From positions 616,416 through 653,915 of the forward strand of contig CAUYUJ010022548.1 of assembly GCA_963575745.1 (NCBI GenBank): DNA of 37,500 nucleotides, in the 5' to 3' direction. Positions 18,002-27,128 of this stretch are shown in pieces. A model generated the notes under the pieces. That model did no database searches. It saw nothing but the letters and a program-made list of their open reading frames with translations, and was not told the origin of the DNA. Positions within the stretch are counted from its first letter, which is position 1, and each line of letters begins with the position of its first letter. The translations under genes and the position numbers were made by a program. Origin of the DNA: Prorocentrum cordatum. Lineage: Eukaryota > Sar > Dinophyceae > Prorocentrales > Prorocentraceae.

Positions 18002-18142
18002 TACCCATAGGGGGGTCGTTGGGAGGAGGACTGGCTATGGGTATGGGTGCGGGTTGTCGGACCCTGGGGAACGCTCCCGTTCGAGCGGGGACCCCCATTC
18101 GACAACACGCACCCATAGCCCTCTCCGACCCCCCTATGGGTA
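18002..18142. mobile_element. 141-bp foldback element
   Basis: The left arm 18002-18059 (TACCCATAGGGGGGTCG ... CTATGGGTATGGGTGCGGGT ... TTGTCG) pairs with 18100-18142 (CGACAACACGCACCCATAGC ... CGACCCCCCTATGGGTA). A small inner stem CCGTTCGAGCGG sits at the centre. The left arm carries an extra ATGGGT. Single copy in the window. Confidence 0.75.
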
Positions 18143-18284
18143 CGTCATAAACGCCAACCCCTACTGGCATCGTGGAGGCTTCTGCGGTGTCGGCGTGGGG
18201 GCCAGATAAGGCCCCGTCAGGGTCTCGAAGCCGCGGTGGCGCAATGGTTCCACCCAGCTCTTCCGAAGAGGCTCGACTGAGCCA

Positions 18285-18645
18285 TCTGAGGGATGTCTCG
18301 GTGGGTCTTTTGCTGTCTTGGGGGCCTCCTGGACCGTCTGGAAGGTTTCTCTGGCCGTCGTGAGGCCCTATCAGAGGCTGTCTTGGCCGTCTCCGGAATT
18401 GTTGAGGTGTTTCTGAATCTTTCATGAACCAAAATGACGTTGGAAAGCCTTCAAATGAAGACACGTTCGGAGTTAAGTTGTCTTGCATCCACCAGGGCCT
18501 CGCCAGAGGCATTCATGGGAGCCTCTTGGGGATTTCCTGGTGCCACTTCGGCGGACGCCTTGGGGTCATCTTGGAGCCTCTGGGGGGTCGATGGGATACC
18601 TCGCGCTCAGGGGTGGTATTGGGCCATCCTGGAGCAGTCGGGAGG
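18285..18645 (+). repeat. CTTGG/GGCC repeat family, diverged
   Basis: TGTCTTGGGGGCCTCCTGG, CTGTCTTGGCCGTCTCC, GCCTCTTGGGGATTTCC and related words: scattered, decayed units of the 12.6-kb family. Confidence 0.55.
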
Positions 18646-18950
18646 CTTTAACGGGAGCGGGGAAGCGAAAACAGGGGGGCGGATGCAATTCTCGGGAGGT
18701 TGCATTCAACATCGGCGCCAGTGTATCCTTTGTGAACGACCGCCTGATCCAGCATAGTCCTTCTTCCGTTGAATCCTATTGAATCCAGCCAGGTTCAATT
18801 CCAGACTTGATTTGGGCTAGTCTGGCCCAACGGCTCCGTATTCGGTTCAACGTACACCAACTGTTCTTAAGAGAACCTCCCATGGGCTGCCTCCTAACAA
18901 AGACTAGGTGTCGCTCCGGGGGGAGAAGGAGCATAGTGAGGAGGGAAAGA
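18646..18950. other. unassigned sequence
   Basis: No repeat family or gene recognised. Confidence 0.4.
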
Positions 18951-18954
18951 GAAG

Positions 18955-19120
18955 GCCTCTTGGGGGCTTCCTGGGCGCCTCTTCGGGCCTCTGGGGGGCA
19001 TCTTGGGGCCTCTTGGCGGCGTCGACGCGCCGCTTGGCCTTCGGAGGCCGTCTCTGGCGCTCTCACTAGGCTGTCTTGGGGCCCTCTTGGTGCCCTTTGG
19101 GGCTGGGGGGGGGGGGGGGG
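18955..19120 (+). repeat. CTTGG/GGCC repeat family fragment with G-run
   Basis: CCTCTTGGGGGCTTCCTGGG, CATCTTGGGGCCTCTTGG and GTCTTGGGGCCCTCTTGG, ending in a run of about 18 G (19106-19120). Confidence 0.6.
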
Positions 19121-19309
19121 GCAAACGGGAAGGGAGGAGAAGGTGGAGCGAGTGTTCCCCGAAGCTGCGCGTTCAAGCTTCGGAGAGTGCGCGTGGAGGT
19201 GGCCGAGGAGGAACGATGAGGAGGAGGCGCCAAGGGAACGTGCATGGTGGACGGACGGCAACGGGAGGGCAATACCGTCAAAACTCAGAGTGAGGACGCA
19301 CAGTCGTCT

Positions 19310-19450
19310 TTAGGATACCCTTGCGTCCTTGCCTCTGCGGCCCCTCCTTTGCGGTTTTCACGGGCCAGCCTTTAGGGGTGTTGGCAGCCCGCCGCCCCAA
19401 AAAAGTGTCATCTTCGGCATACAAGGCCCTTGCGTCATTACCGCCCGTCG
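19310..19450 (+). repeat. diverged relative of the 20.2-kb TIR element
   Basis: ATACCCTTGCGTCCTTGCC and ACAAGGCCCTTGCGTCATTA parallel GTACCCTTGCATCCTTGCC and CAAGGCCCTTGCATCCTTA inside the element at 20155-20330. Its ends are too decayed to recognise inverted repeats. Confidence 0.45.
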
Positions 19451-19537
19451 TTATCATACATTACACCGGGGAAAAGCCCACTCAAAGAGCATTGTGCATA
19501 ACAAGTGAGACGACAGATATAAAGACTTACTAAGCGA

Positions 19538-19760
19538 GAGAGAGAGAGAGGGAGAGAGAGAGAGAGGGGAATAAGAGAGAGAGATAGCATAAAACGGAGA
19601 AGAGCATCAGACATAACGATTAGATAATGTCTTGCGTGCCGGGGAAACATGGAATAGTGAGACTGGTATAGAGAGATACCACTATAGAGAGAGAGAGAGA
19701 GAAACAAAACCAACAAGAAAGAGAGAGAGAGAGAGAAACAAAAAAAAGAGAAAGGGAACG
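19538..19760 (+). repeat. (GA)n microsatellite, interrupted
   Basis: GAGAGAGA runs at 19538-19590, 19684-19700 and 19720-19738, separated by less regular A/G-rich sequence. Confidence 0.9.
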
Positions 19761-20154
19761 CCCATCAACAGCGCTGATGTAGAGAGACACCAAGAGACAT
19801 AGCGAAAGAGAAAGAGGGGGCGCCCACCGAACGCCGCCAACCGAGAACCGCCCACCGAAATCGGCTGGCTACTTTCGCCAATCTGTTCTATGTCCGCTGG
19901 GACCCTTTCAGTGCAAACACTGATTGGGGAATTTCGACTGTAGACGTGGTGGGATCGTGGACTGCAGGGAGGCGGTCCTAAGGGGGCGCTCAACTGCCAC
20001 CGCGGGCCCCAAGGGCGCACAAAGGTTACGTGTTTCGTCACCCCTCGCGCGGCCGCCCCAGTCTTCTTCCTTCCTCCTGCACGCCGGACAATTCGCCTTC
20101 AGGTTGCCCCGACGAGCTGGCTGCCAGGGGCGCGCTTGCGTCGTCACCAGAGCA
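19761..20154. other. unassigned sequence
   Basis: A plus-strand stretch at about 19857-19975 reads NLFYVRWDPFSANTDWGIST before a stop. It looks protein-like, but its third positions are not GC-biased and no family is recognised. Confidence 0.3.
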
Positions 20155-20330
20155 CAGTCAACCCGCATAGTAAGGATGGGCAACCTTCCCAAGGGTACCC
20201 TTGCATCCTTGCCCCCTTAGCGGCCCATCCTTGGCCGCTTTCGTTGGCCGCGCCCCGCTCGAAAAGCTTCGGAATGGGCGCCCAAGGCCCTTGCATCCTT
20301 ATCGGGCATCCTTACTATACGGGTTGACTG
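20155..20330. mobile_element. TIR element, 176 bp
   Basis: The 25-bp ends 20155-20179 (CAGTCAACCCGCATAGTAAG...) and 20306-20330 are inverted repeats with 23 of 25 matching. The interior holds two ACCCTTGC/GCATCCTT-type words. No transposase. A possible CA dinucleotide duplication flanks it. Confidence 0.75.
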
Positions 20331-20331
20331 C

Positions 20332-20356
20332 AACCCTGGCCGATTGAGCCAGGGTT
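20332..20356. other. 9-bp perfect stem-loop
   Basis: AACCCTGGC-cgattga-GCCAGGGTT, two bases beyond the TIR element. Confidence 0.6.
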
Positions 20357-20464
20357 TGCCGCGCTGCGCGCTGCTCCGCATCGCCTTCGCGTTCGTGGGG
20401 ATGGCCCGCGGCGAAGCGCGGATTTGGCCGCCACAGGAGGCGCACCACGGGCCCTTTGTGGCAC

Positions 20465-20592
20465 CTCCCCCTCCACCTCCTCCTCCTCCTCCTCCTTCTC
20501 CTCCTCCTCCTCCTCCTCCTCCTCCTCCTCCTCCTCCTCCTCCTCCTCCTCCTCCTCCTCCTCCTCCTCCCTCTCCCCCTCCTCCTCCTCGA
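20465..20592 (+). repeat. (TCC)n microsatellite
   Basis: About 125 bp of almost pure TCC/CCT, with CTTCTCC and CTCCCTCT interruptions. Confidence 0.97.
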
Positions 20593-21277
20593 CGCAGCCT
20601 TGCGGAATGGTTCAGTCCAGACCGCCTCGAAAGAAGGGGGGGGCAAACGCCTCCCCCCCGCGACCCCCTAGAGCTAGGAGCCGCACCGCCGGCGGGGCCC
20701 GAGGCACGAGGAGGAGGGAAGGAGAGCGAGGAGGAGGGGGGAAAAGAGGAGGCGCCGGCCTCACACGTGCTGCTCGATGAGCAGCACCGACCACCGAAGG
20801 TGGCCAGCCCCCATGCCTCCCTGGCTCTTCCTGCACCAGGGGACACAGGCTACCCCACGTCACCGTGCGGGGCACACGGCGCGTGTTTCCGCACATGGGT
20901 AGCCAGGCCCGCCCCCACAGGCCCCCTTGCCCAAGGGAGGCCAGGCGGTACACGTCTTGAGCCGCACTCCCGAAGGAGCCGACCCCTCTGGTCACACCCG
21001 ACACCCCGACGTCAGGGGCGGGCCCCAACAGTGACCAGAGCCAGCCCCCACGCAGGCTGGTACCACGCGGGCCGACGCGGACTGGAGAACCAGCCCGCGC
21101 CAGCCCTGGGGGGTTACCCACGCGGCCCTAGAACGTCGGGTCCCCGGGGGGCCGCCCCAGGCCTGTCAGGGCACCAACGCCCCAGGGCCACGGCGCCGCA
21201 AGCGACGACATGGCGGATTGCAGTTCCCCCAAGGGCCCCGATGCGTCGCCCCGCACCGAGGTCACCCCCTGGGGGCA
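20593..21277. other. GC-rich unassigned sequence
   Basis: Open in plus and minus frames throughout. No repeated motif or family was recognised; only a short stem CTCTGGTCAC (20986) with GTGACCAGAG (21031). No gene is called. Confidence 0.35.
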
Positions 21278-21341
21278 CCTCCTCCTCCTCCTCCTCCTCC
21301 TCCTCCTCCTCCTCCTCCTCCTCCTCCTCCTCCTCCTCCTC
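21278..21341 (+). repeat. (TCC)n microsatellite
   Basis: About 20 pure CCT units. Confidence 0.97.
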
Positions 21342-21517
21342 GTCCCTCGGGGACTTGGGGGGGCATCGTGGAGCGTTCAGGCCTCTTGAGGCAGCCGGAA
21401 GCCCTCGCGGGCCATCCCGGGGCCACGCAGGCGCCGCGCTGCCCGTCCATGGAGGGCACCCCGGACCGACGTCGAGGGGCCACGTTGGCCGTCCTGGGGC
21501 CCACAGCTGGCCTCTGC

Positions 21518-21679
21518 TTACCAGCCTCGAGCGTATCCCTATCCCTGCCTAAGATTGACAGGCCAAAAGGCGATGACAATCTCAGGGACTCGCCCTCAAA
21601 AAAGAAGGGAATCCCTGAGATTGGCATCGTGATGAGGAGGTGCCCAGCCTAGGGATAGGGATATGTTCCAGGCTGGTAA
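21518..21679. mobile_element. TIR element, 162 bp, with nested stem
   Basis: The ends 21518-21546 and 21651-21679 are inverted: TTACCAGCCT, six unmatched bases, then TATCCCTATCCCT. Inside, CAATCTCAGGGA (about 21577) pairs with TCCCTGAGATTG (about 21612), with CGATG/CATCG just outside. The whole element can fold into one long stem. Single copy in the window. Confidence 0.75.
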
Positions 21680-21886
21680 ACTGCAGCCGTCATGCGCTGG
21701 GCCGTCTGGCGGCTGTCTCCGGGGGCCTCCGCGGCCGGCCTGGGGGCGACATCGGGGGGCCGATGGGGCCTGGCGGGGCCGTGGGAGGCCAGGGCGGCCG
21801 AGGGCTCGAGAGCCCATGGAAGGACCCATCGGGATCCTCTCTGGGGGCCTCTTGTTTTCGGCGCACCGCATCGCCTTCGTTCCCCA

Positions 21887-22010
21887 TCCTCCCTCCTCCT
21901 CCCTCCCTCCTCCCTCCTCCCTCCTCCTCCCTCCTCCCTCCTCCTCCTCCTCCCTCCTCCTCCCTCCCTCCTCCTCCCTCCCTCCCTCCCTCCTCCCCCT
22001 CCCGCCCTCC
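21887..22010 (+). repeat. (CTCCTCC)n pyrimidine tract
   Basis: Irregular CTCCCTCC and CTCCTCC repeats, nearly pure C/T. Confidence 0.95.
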
Positions 22011-22014
22011 CGAG

Positions 22015-22388
22015 GCGACGCGTAAAAATGTTGGATGCTGTCTGTGGCCGACGCACGCTCGACGGCTCGACGCGGATCTGACGTCGATTCGATGCGCACT
22101 TTTATGTTTCACGTGGATTCTCAGGAGGGAAAGCACAGACACAATGAATCGTCGACATCCAGGAAAATATGGGAAAATATGGAAAGTGGAGGGGAGACGC
22201 ACACCCAGAAAGTATTGACAAATATGAGGGATCCTGCTATTCGTGTCTACTTGTATGTGTCCCAGGGCCTCCTCAGTCCGAAGCGACGCGTAAAAACGTT
22301 GGGTGCTGTCTGCGGCCGACGCACGCTCGACGGCTCGACGCGGATCTGACGTCGATTCGATGCGCACTTGTATGTTTCACGTGGGTTC
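22015..22388 (+). repeat. 106-bp direct repeat, period 268 bp
   Basis: Units at 22015-22120 and 22283-22388 share GCGACGCGTAAAAA-GTTG, GCCGACGCACGCTCGACGGC and GACGTCGATTCGATGCGCAC with only a few differences. The intervening 162 bp is not repeated. Confidence 0.88.
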
Positions 22389-22413
22389 GCGGATCCGACG
22401 CAGAGAGATTTAT

Positions 22414-22564
22414 GTCGGGCCTGTCCTTCTACAGGAGGAATCTACAACAATAGTAAAAACATAGTCTGGGGACGATTTCTCATTTGTTTAACAAGTTTGG
22501 TGCATGTTCTGAGTATGTTTGAATTGTCACCCAAAATCTGCCTGTAGGGGGACACGCCCGACCT
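22414..22564 (+). mobile_element. MITE family A, copy 2
   Basis: GTCGGGCCTGTCCTTCTACA at the left, CCTGTAGGGGGACACGCCCG and ACCT at the right. Internal GGGGACGATTTCTC corresponds to the family core. Same orientation as the other copies. Confidence 0.82.
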
Positions 22565-23092
22565 AAAGATAGATGGTTCGTTCCAGAGACAACCTCTCTT
22601 TCGAGGGTTCTAAGGAGTTGACACTTCTTCCTCGGCGGAAGCCAGCATAAACAAAACGATCGCGATTTCGCTGGCTGGGGCGCGTCAGCAGGCGGCGGCG
22701 GCGAAACTTGGGCGAAAACCAGCCGTTCGAAAGTGACAATGCTTTTTGATGCAGGGTTCAGGAAGACGCCCAAATAGCGGCGCGATGGAACAGAGAGGGG
22801 CCCTGGAGGACGCAACAACATGGACGCGCGTGCACGGAAGTTGTTGGTAGAAGGGTCTGTTTCGGGGCGTCGCCTCCTTCCCAAGCATGCATGAATGCCG
22901 CATCCAGCTCTGCAGCTGTTTTTGTTGCAGGAGGCGGCGCTTGCCTCAGGAGCCCGCCATCTCTGGATCCTGCCAGGGGCCATCCAGACGGGCGGCGCCA
23001 GTCGCACAGCGGCCCCGTCACCGCGCGAGGCACTGCGCCCGCGGCGCGCGAGGCGCCGCCCGCGGCGCCCGCGGGGGCGGCCCGCCAGAATG
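22565..23092. other. unassigned sequence between MITE A copies
   Basis: Two pyrimidine-AG sites followed by G (TTTTTGATGCAG/G at about 22755 and TTTTTGTTGCAG/G at about 22930) resemble intron acceptors. The stretch after the second reads EAALASGARHLWILPGAIQ on the plus strand. No domain was recognised. Confidence 0.3.
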
Positions 23093-23255
23093 AAGTCGGG
23101 CGTGTCCTTCTACAGGAGGAATATTCAACAAATCCCCAAAATAGTCGGGGGCGATGTTTTCTTCCTTACTATGTTTTGCAACTGTTGGTCGGCATGTTTT
23201 GGTTATTTGTGATACTTACTCCAAGAAGCCGCCTGTAGGAGGACACGGCCGACCT
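23093..23255 (+). mobile_element. MITE family A, copy 3
   Basis: GTCGGGCGTGTCCTTCTACA at the left, CCTGTAGGAGGACACGGCCG at the right, core GGGGGCGATGTTTT. AATG occurs directly outside both ends (23089-23092 and 23256-23259), a possible 4-bp target duplication; the other copies do not show it. Confidence 0.83.
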
Positions 23256-23966
23256 AATGCAAGAGCGGCGGGGCCGCCGCCGGCACGAGCCCCAGACTTC
23301 GAAGCCGCCGTGGCGGCCCCGGCCAGCACGCTTTCAAAGACGGGCCGTCGTCGCGCCTGGCCCGAGGGGGCGGCCGACGACCAGGGGCAGGCCGGGGCCG
23401 GCAGCTTGGGCGGCTGCCTGCCGCGCGCGCCCCGCGCGGCCCCGGAGGCGCCGTCGGCGCCTCCAGCGCCTTCTACGGCGCCCAAGGTTTCCTCGGCCCT
23501 CGCGCCCTTAGATCAGGCACCGTGCGGCCTATCTCGTCGGCCACGTGGTCGGCAGGGCCCGGTCGCGGGCGGTCGACGACGCCGGAGGCGCCGGTCAGCA
23601 GCGCAGGAGGCGCGGCCGTTCACGAGGCGGCCCAGGGCTGGGCAGCCTCTTCGCCCCAGCCAGCCTTGCAGCCGTCGCCCAGCTTTCGACGGCAGGGACG
23701 GATGATGGCATGGGCAACACGGGGCTGGGCGCGGCCGATGCCGGGCAGACGACGACGTGCGGCACGTGTTTCTGGTCGCGATGGCGACAGGCACGGCGCT
23801 CTGCTCGGCCGATAGCACCCGGCGGCGACCATATATGGCATCATGGGGGGCTGCTCGGGGGACGATGGGCCGATGGGGTTGGTCGAGGTGGGTTCCAGCT
23901 GCCAGCTGCCCGTGGACCTCGGCGCCAGGGAACGTCGTTTCAGGCGGCATCCACGACCCTAGCCTT
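23256..23966 (+). pseudogene. GC3-rich coding-like segment, unknown product
   Basis: From 23256 to about 23520 one plus frame (segment ARAPDFEAAVAAPASTLSKT) is almost entirely GC-ending. From about 23530 a different plus frame (segment SLFAPASLAAVAQLSTAGTD, then MGNTGLGAADAGQTTTCGTC) takes over. This is what a coding sequence with a frameshift, or two exons, would give. Low-complexity Ala/Gly/Arg content weakens the case. No domain was recognised. It lies exactly between two MITE A copies. Confidence 0.3.
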
Positions 23967-24121
23967 AAGTCGGGCTTGTCCCTCTACAGGAGGAGCACCC
24001 CCGAATAATCAAGAACATTGTATGGGGAAGATGTTTTCAATACTTTTGATTATTGTTGAATATGCTTGAGTATTTGTATACTTTCACGCAAAATCCGCCT
24101 GTAGGGGGACACGCCCGACCT
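23967..24121 (+). mobile_element. MITE family A, copy 4
   Basis: AAGTCGGGCTTGTCCCTCTA at the left, CCTGTAGGGGGACACGCCCG and ACCT at the right, core GGGGAAGATGTTTT. Ends extended by TT/AA make the terminal repeat TTA-GTCGGGC here. Confidence 0.83.
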
Positions 24122-24324
24122 AACCCGAGCCGTTTTGCGCCCTGATGTAATGTCAGCTTGTGGTGGTTAGATGATGTCCAACCCTCTGGGGCTGATGAGT
24201 AGACCACGCGGGGCGCGAAGCACTTGTTGTCGTCGCGGCGCCAACCACCGCCGCCCTCGCCGCGCGTTTCCATTTGGCGGGCGCCCCCCCTCGATTCGCC
24301 CGAACAGGGGGGCCTCTCGTTTAA

Positions 24325-26465
24325 TTGCGCGCCCCCCGTGGTTTAATATTCACAAACCTCGACGAGTGGATCGCCGAAGACGGGGGGGGCAGCTTCGAGC
24401 CGCCGACGGCCATCGCCCTCGGCGATGGCGAGGTTGCGCCGACGAGCGAGTTCTGCCGAGACCTCGCCCCCGCCCGCCGCCGCCGCGGGGCTCTGCAGAC
24501 CGGGGCGGGGGCCCGGCCCGCGCGAGTCCCCGCCGAGCCCGCCGACCTGCGCGAGATCGGGTTCGCCGCGGCGCCGGACAGCCGCGGCTCGGCGAGCGGC
24601 GGCGGCGGCGGCGGCGGCGGCGCGCGGGCCGGGCGGGTGGCCCCGGGCGAGGCGCTCCATTGCGCCGTCGAGCGTCGGCGTCTGCTCGGCTCCGGGGCCG
24701 ACGACGCCCGGGGGCCGCGCGGCGGCGAGCGCCGGCGCGGCACCCCCGCGCTTGCCGGGCGCGGGGTCGAGGAGGCACGCGCGCGTCGCGGGCGAACAAC
24801 GATCCCCGCGGCGAGACGTCCGCGACGCAATCGCCGAGAGCTCGGTCGAGAAGTACGCCGACTCGCGGCTGAGTGGGGGGCGGGTGGCGCGCCCCTCCTG
24901 GCGCTGCTCAAGCACGCTGCGCGCGCCGGCGCCGGGGCAACTCGCGTCTCTGGCTCGCGGCCACCCGCCGCGACGAGGGAAGCCCGCCGGCCGAGCGGCG
25001 GCGAGGCGCATCAGCGGGCGCGCCAAAAGTCATCGACGCGGTCTCGCCTGAGCTGCGCCAGTTGGCCAACAAGAACGCGCGGGGCAAGCGGGGCCTGACG
25101 GCGGAGCGCGCGAAGGCGGGGGCCCCCCCCTGGGAGCGACCGCGCGGGGACTGGCCCCGCCAGCGCGGCCAACGCCCACGAGGGGCCCCAGGGCAGACTG
25201 CCCCCGCAGAGCGGCAGCAGGAACAACTTCCCGCTGCCATTGCCGCCGCCCCCGCCAGCTGCGCGACGCAGTCGGCGCCGCGAGGCGCAACGCCGCGCCG
25301 GGCAGGCTCTGCCGGCGAAGACAGTGGACGAGAGGCCCGCAGGCTTCAACCACCCAACTGGACACGAGCGCTTCGGAGTCGGGACGCTGGACTGCGGCAG
25401 CCCGATGACTTGGAATTTTGGAATTTACCATCACTGCGCTAGCGTCCTTCCACATGGATCGGGTTCCCCTACCCCGGGACCTTAGCGCCCGCCTGCCCAT
25501 CCTTGACGTCCTGAGCGACCGCGACCGAGCACTGGTGGAAGTCGAAGCCTCATTCGCGCGCGAGCACCTGGAGGCTGCGGCGCGCGGAGGCGCCGACCTA
25601 GGGCGGCCCAGCCTTGCTGCGGCACGCGCGATCTTCACGCTGCTGGCCACGAGCGCCTACCGGAGAATGGGCAGCTCGCGAGCCTCACTCGCGGATCCCG
25701 GCTGGAGCCAGCGCGCGAGGCCACGAGCCACCGGGGCTTTCTCGCCCACCCGATGGAGGGGAACAGGACGAGCATGATCGGCGAGCGGGACGCGCCAATT
25801 CTCCAGGAGTCAGCGCGGCCCCAGCGGCTCAACCCATCGCTCAGCCGGCTCTGCGAGGGGCCCGAGCGCGCCAATCCGTGAGACTTCGATCACTACCAGT
25901 ACGCGAGGGCCTTCAAGCGCGCTGCGAATGCGACGAAGGCACCGCGGGCCGTCTGCGGACAAGGCCGAGGGCAGCAGGGCGGAGGAAGCGATCAAGCGAG
26001 GGCAGCAGCGCCAGGCCAACTCGGCCGCCAGGTGCGAGCGAGGGGCTCGGCCAGCGAAGTCGGCCGGTTGCCCTTCGGCGGCCGCGCTGGCACGCATGGC
26101 GGAGCGCGAGCGGGTCATGGAGGGCGCGGCGCTGCACGGGGCGAAACTGCGAGATTGGAACCGCCCGCGCATCCATGCGAGAGCGGGCTCTCGGCAGAGA
26201 CCCCACCGCCGCCCTCGAGGGGAAGTGCGCGGCCGATCTCGTCGACAGCGTCGAGCACGCGGCTCGGGCCATCCGCCGCCGACGGGGCCCCCTCGCGGGC
26301 GCGGGACATCAGGCGCGGCCCAGAACAGGACCTCTGCTCGACACGCGCGCCGCTCAGCTTGAAGCAAGACCTGCGACAGCGGCGAATCGCGGGCGCCACG
26401 GCCCCACCCGCGCGCAAGTCATTCAGATCAGACGCTCAGTGCTGCAAGGACGCGCGCGTCAGTGA
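24325..26465 (+). pseudogene. decayed GC3-rich coding region, unknown protein
   Basis: At least seven plus-strand pieces in alternating frames have strong GC-ending codon use and protein-like composition. They start with LDEWIAEDGGGSFEPPTAIA (24357 on) and DAIAESSVEKYADSRLSG (about 24822), then VIDAVSPELRQLANKNARGK (about 25033). MDRVPLPRDLSARLPILDVL (25454 on) shifts by one base at about 25664 into ENGQLASLTRGSRLEP. That frame hits TGA at 25879 between ERANP and DFDHYQYARAFKRA. It is followed by DKAEGSRAEEAIKRGQQ (about 25960), then ALEGKCAADLVDSVEHAARA (about 26210) to a stop at 26463. The single-base shifts and the stop indicate a pseudogene or an erroneous assembly rather than introns. 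I do not recognise the family. Confidence 0.5.
24597..24623 (+). repeat. (GGC)n microsatellite
   Basis: Nine GGC units encoding a Gly run inside the decayed coding region. Confidence 0.9.
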
Positions 26466-26499
26466 TCCGCGCGCAGAGGTTTCCTCGGAGCCTGGAGAG

Positions 26500-26520
26500 C
26501 CCCCCCCCCCCCCCCCCCCC
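26500..26520 (+). repeat. C21 homopolymer
   Basis: 21 consecutive C just after the end of the decayed coding region. Confidence 0.95.
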
Positions 26521-27018
26521 TCGCGATCAGAACCCCGCGAACCAGGGCAGCCAGTTGGCGAGGAGCTGGCTTACCGTCACCCCTCTAGCCGGCAAGCTAT
26601 GGGTTCCCTTGGGCAGTTGGGCAGCCAATCGCCTGCCACGCCTCGCACGCGCCCGACGTGCTGAAACTTGCGGGCAGAGAGCACGTCGAGGCCAGGGTAC
26701 TCGACTAGCGCATGGCTGGCTGATCCTGGCGGAGTCGCGCCAAGTTTCTGCGCGGAAATGTCCAGCCGAGAGTTGTTGACCGTTCGCTGGACAACATGTG
26801 CAATTACAGGCCTCGCACGCCCCCGCACTGGTCGCCAACGCATCGAGCTCTCGGCGAGGATTCCCCAGGATGTGTTTTGGACCTCCGTGGCACAGGCCTG
26901 CCCAAGAGTTTGGGCATTGCTTCCGGACATGTTCCGCGCCCTCGGTATTTGAATCAATCGTTTCGTTCATTCCGCCGGCCCGTACTGTGCCATCGCAGGC
27001 GTTTGCCTGCGCGTTCGT
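26521..27018. other. unassigned sequence
   Basis: Short plus-strand open stretches (for example PDVLKLAGREHVEARVLD near 26654) may be more of the decayed coding region. Nothing is recognisable. Confidence 0.3.
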
Positions 27019-27128
27019 GGTTTTTCCCCACATGCTTGGTGGGGTTATGGTTTTCTTCCCTGCCGCGTCGCACCCGCGTCTCACCTCACACCTCCCCTCC
27101 TCCTCACAGCACTGCTCAGCACAGCTTG

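Noticed and set aside
18231-18300. tRNA-like start: GCGGTGGCGCAATGG resembles a tRNA 5' half and internal A box
   Set aside because: No cloverleaf follows. The next stem is CTCTT-CCG-AAGAG with a three-base loop instead of an anticodon arm, and no GGTTCGA-type B box lies at the right distance.
18785-18815. GGTTCAATTCC, resembling a tRNA B box
   Set aside because: The flanks do not form a five-base T stem, and no A box or acceptor stem is present upstream.
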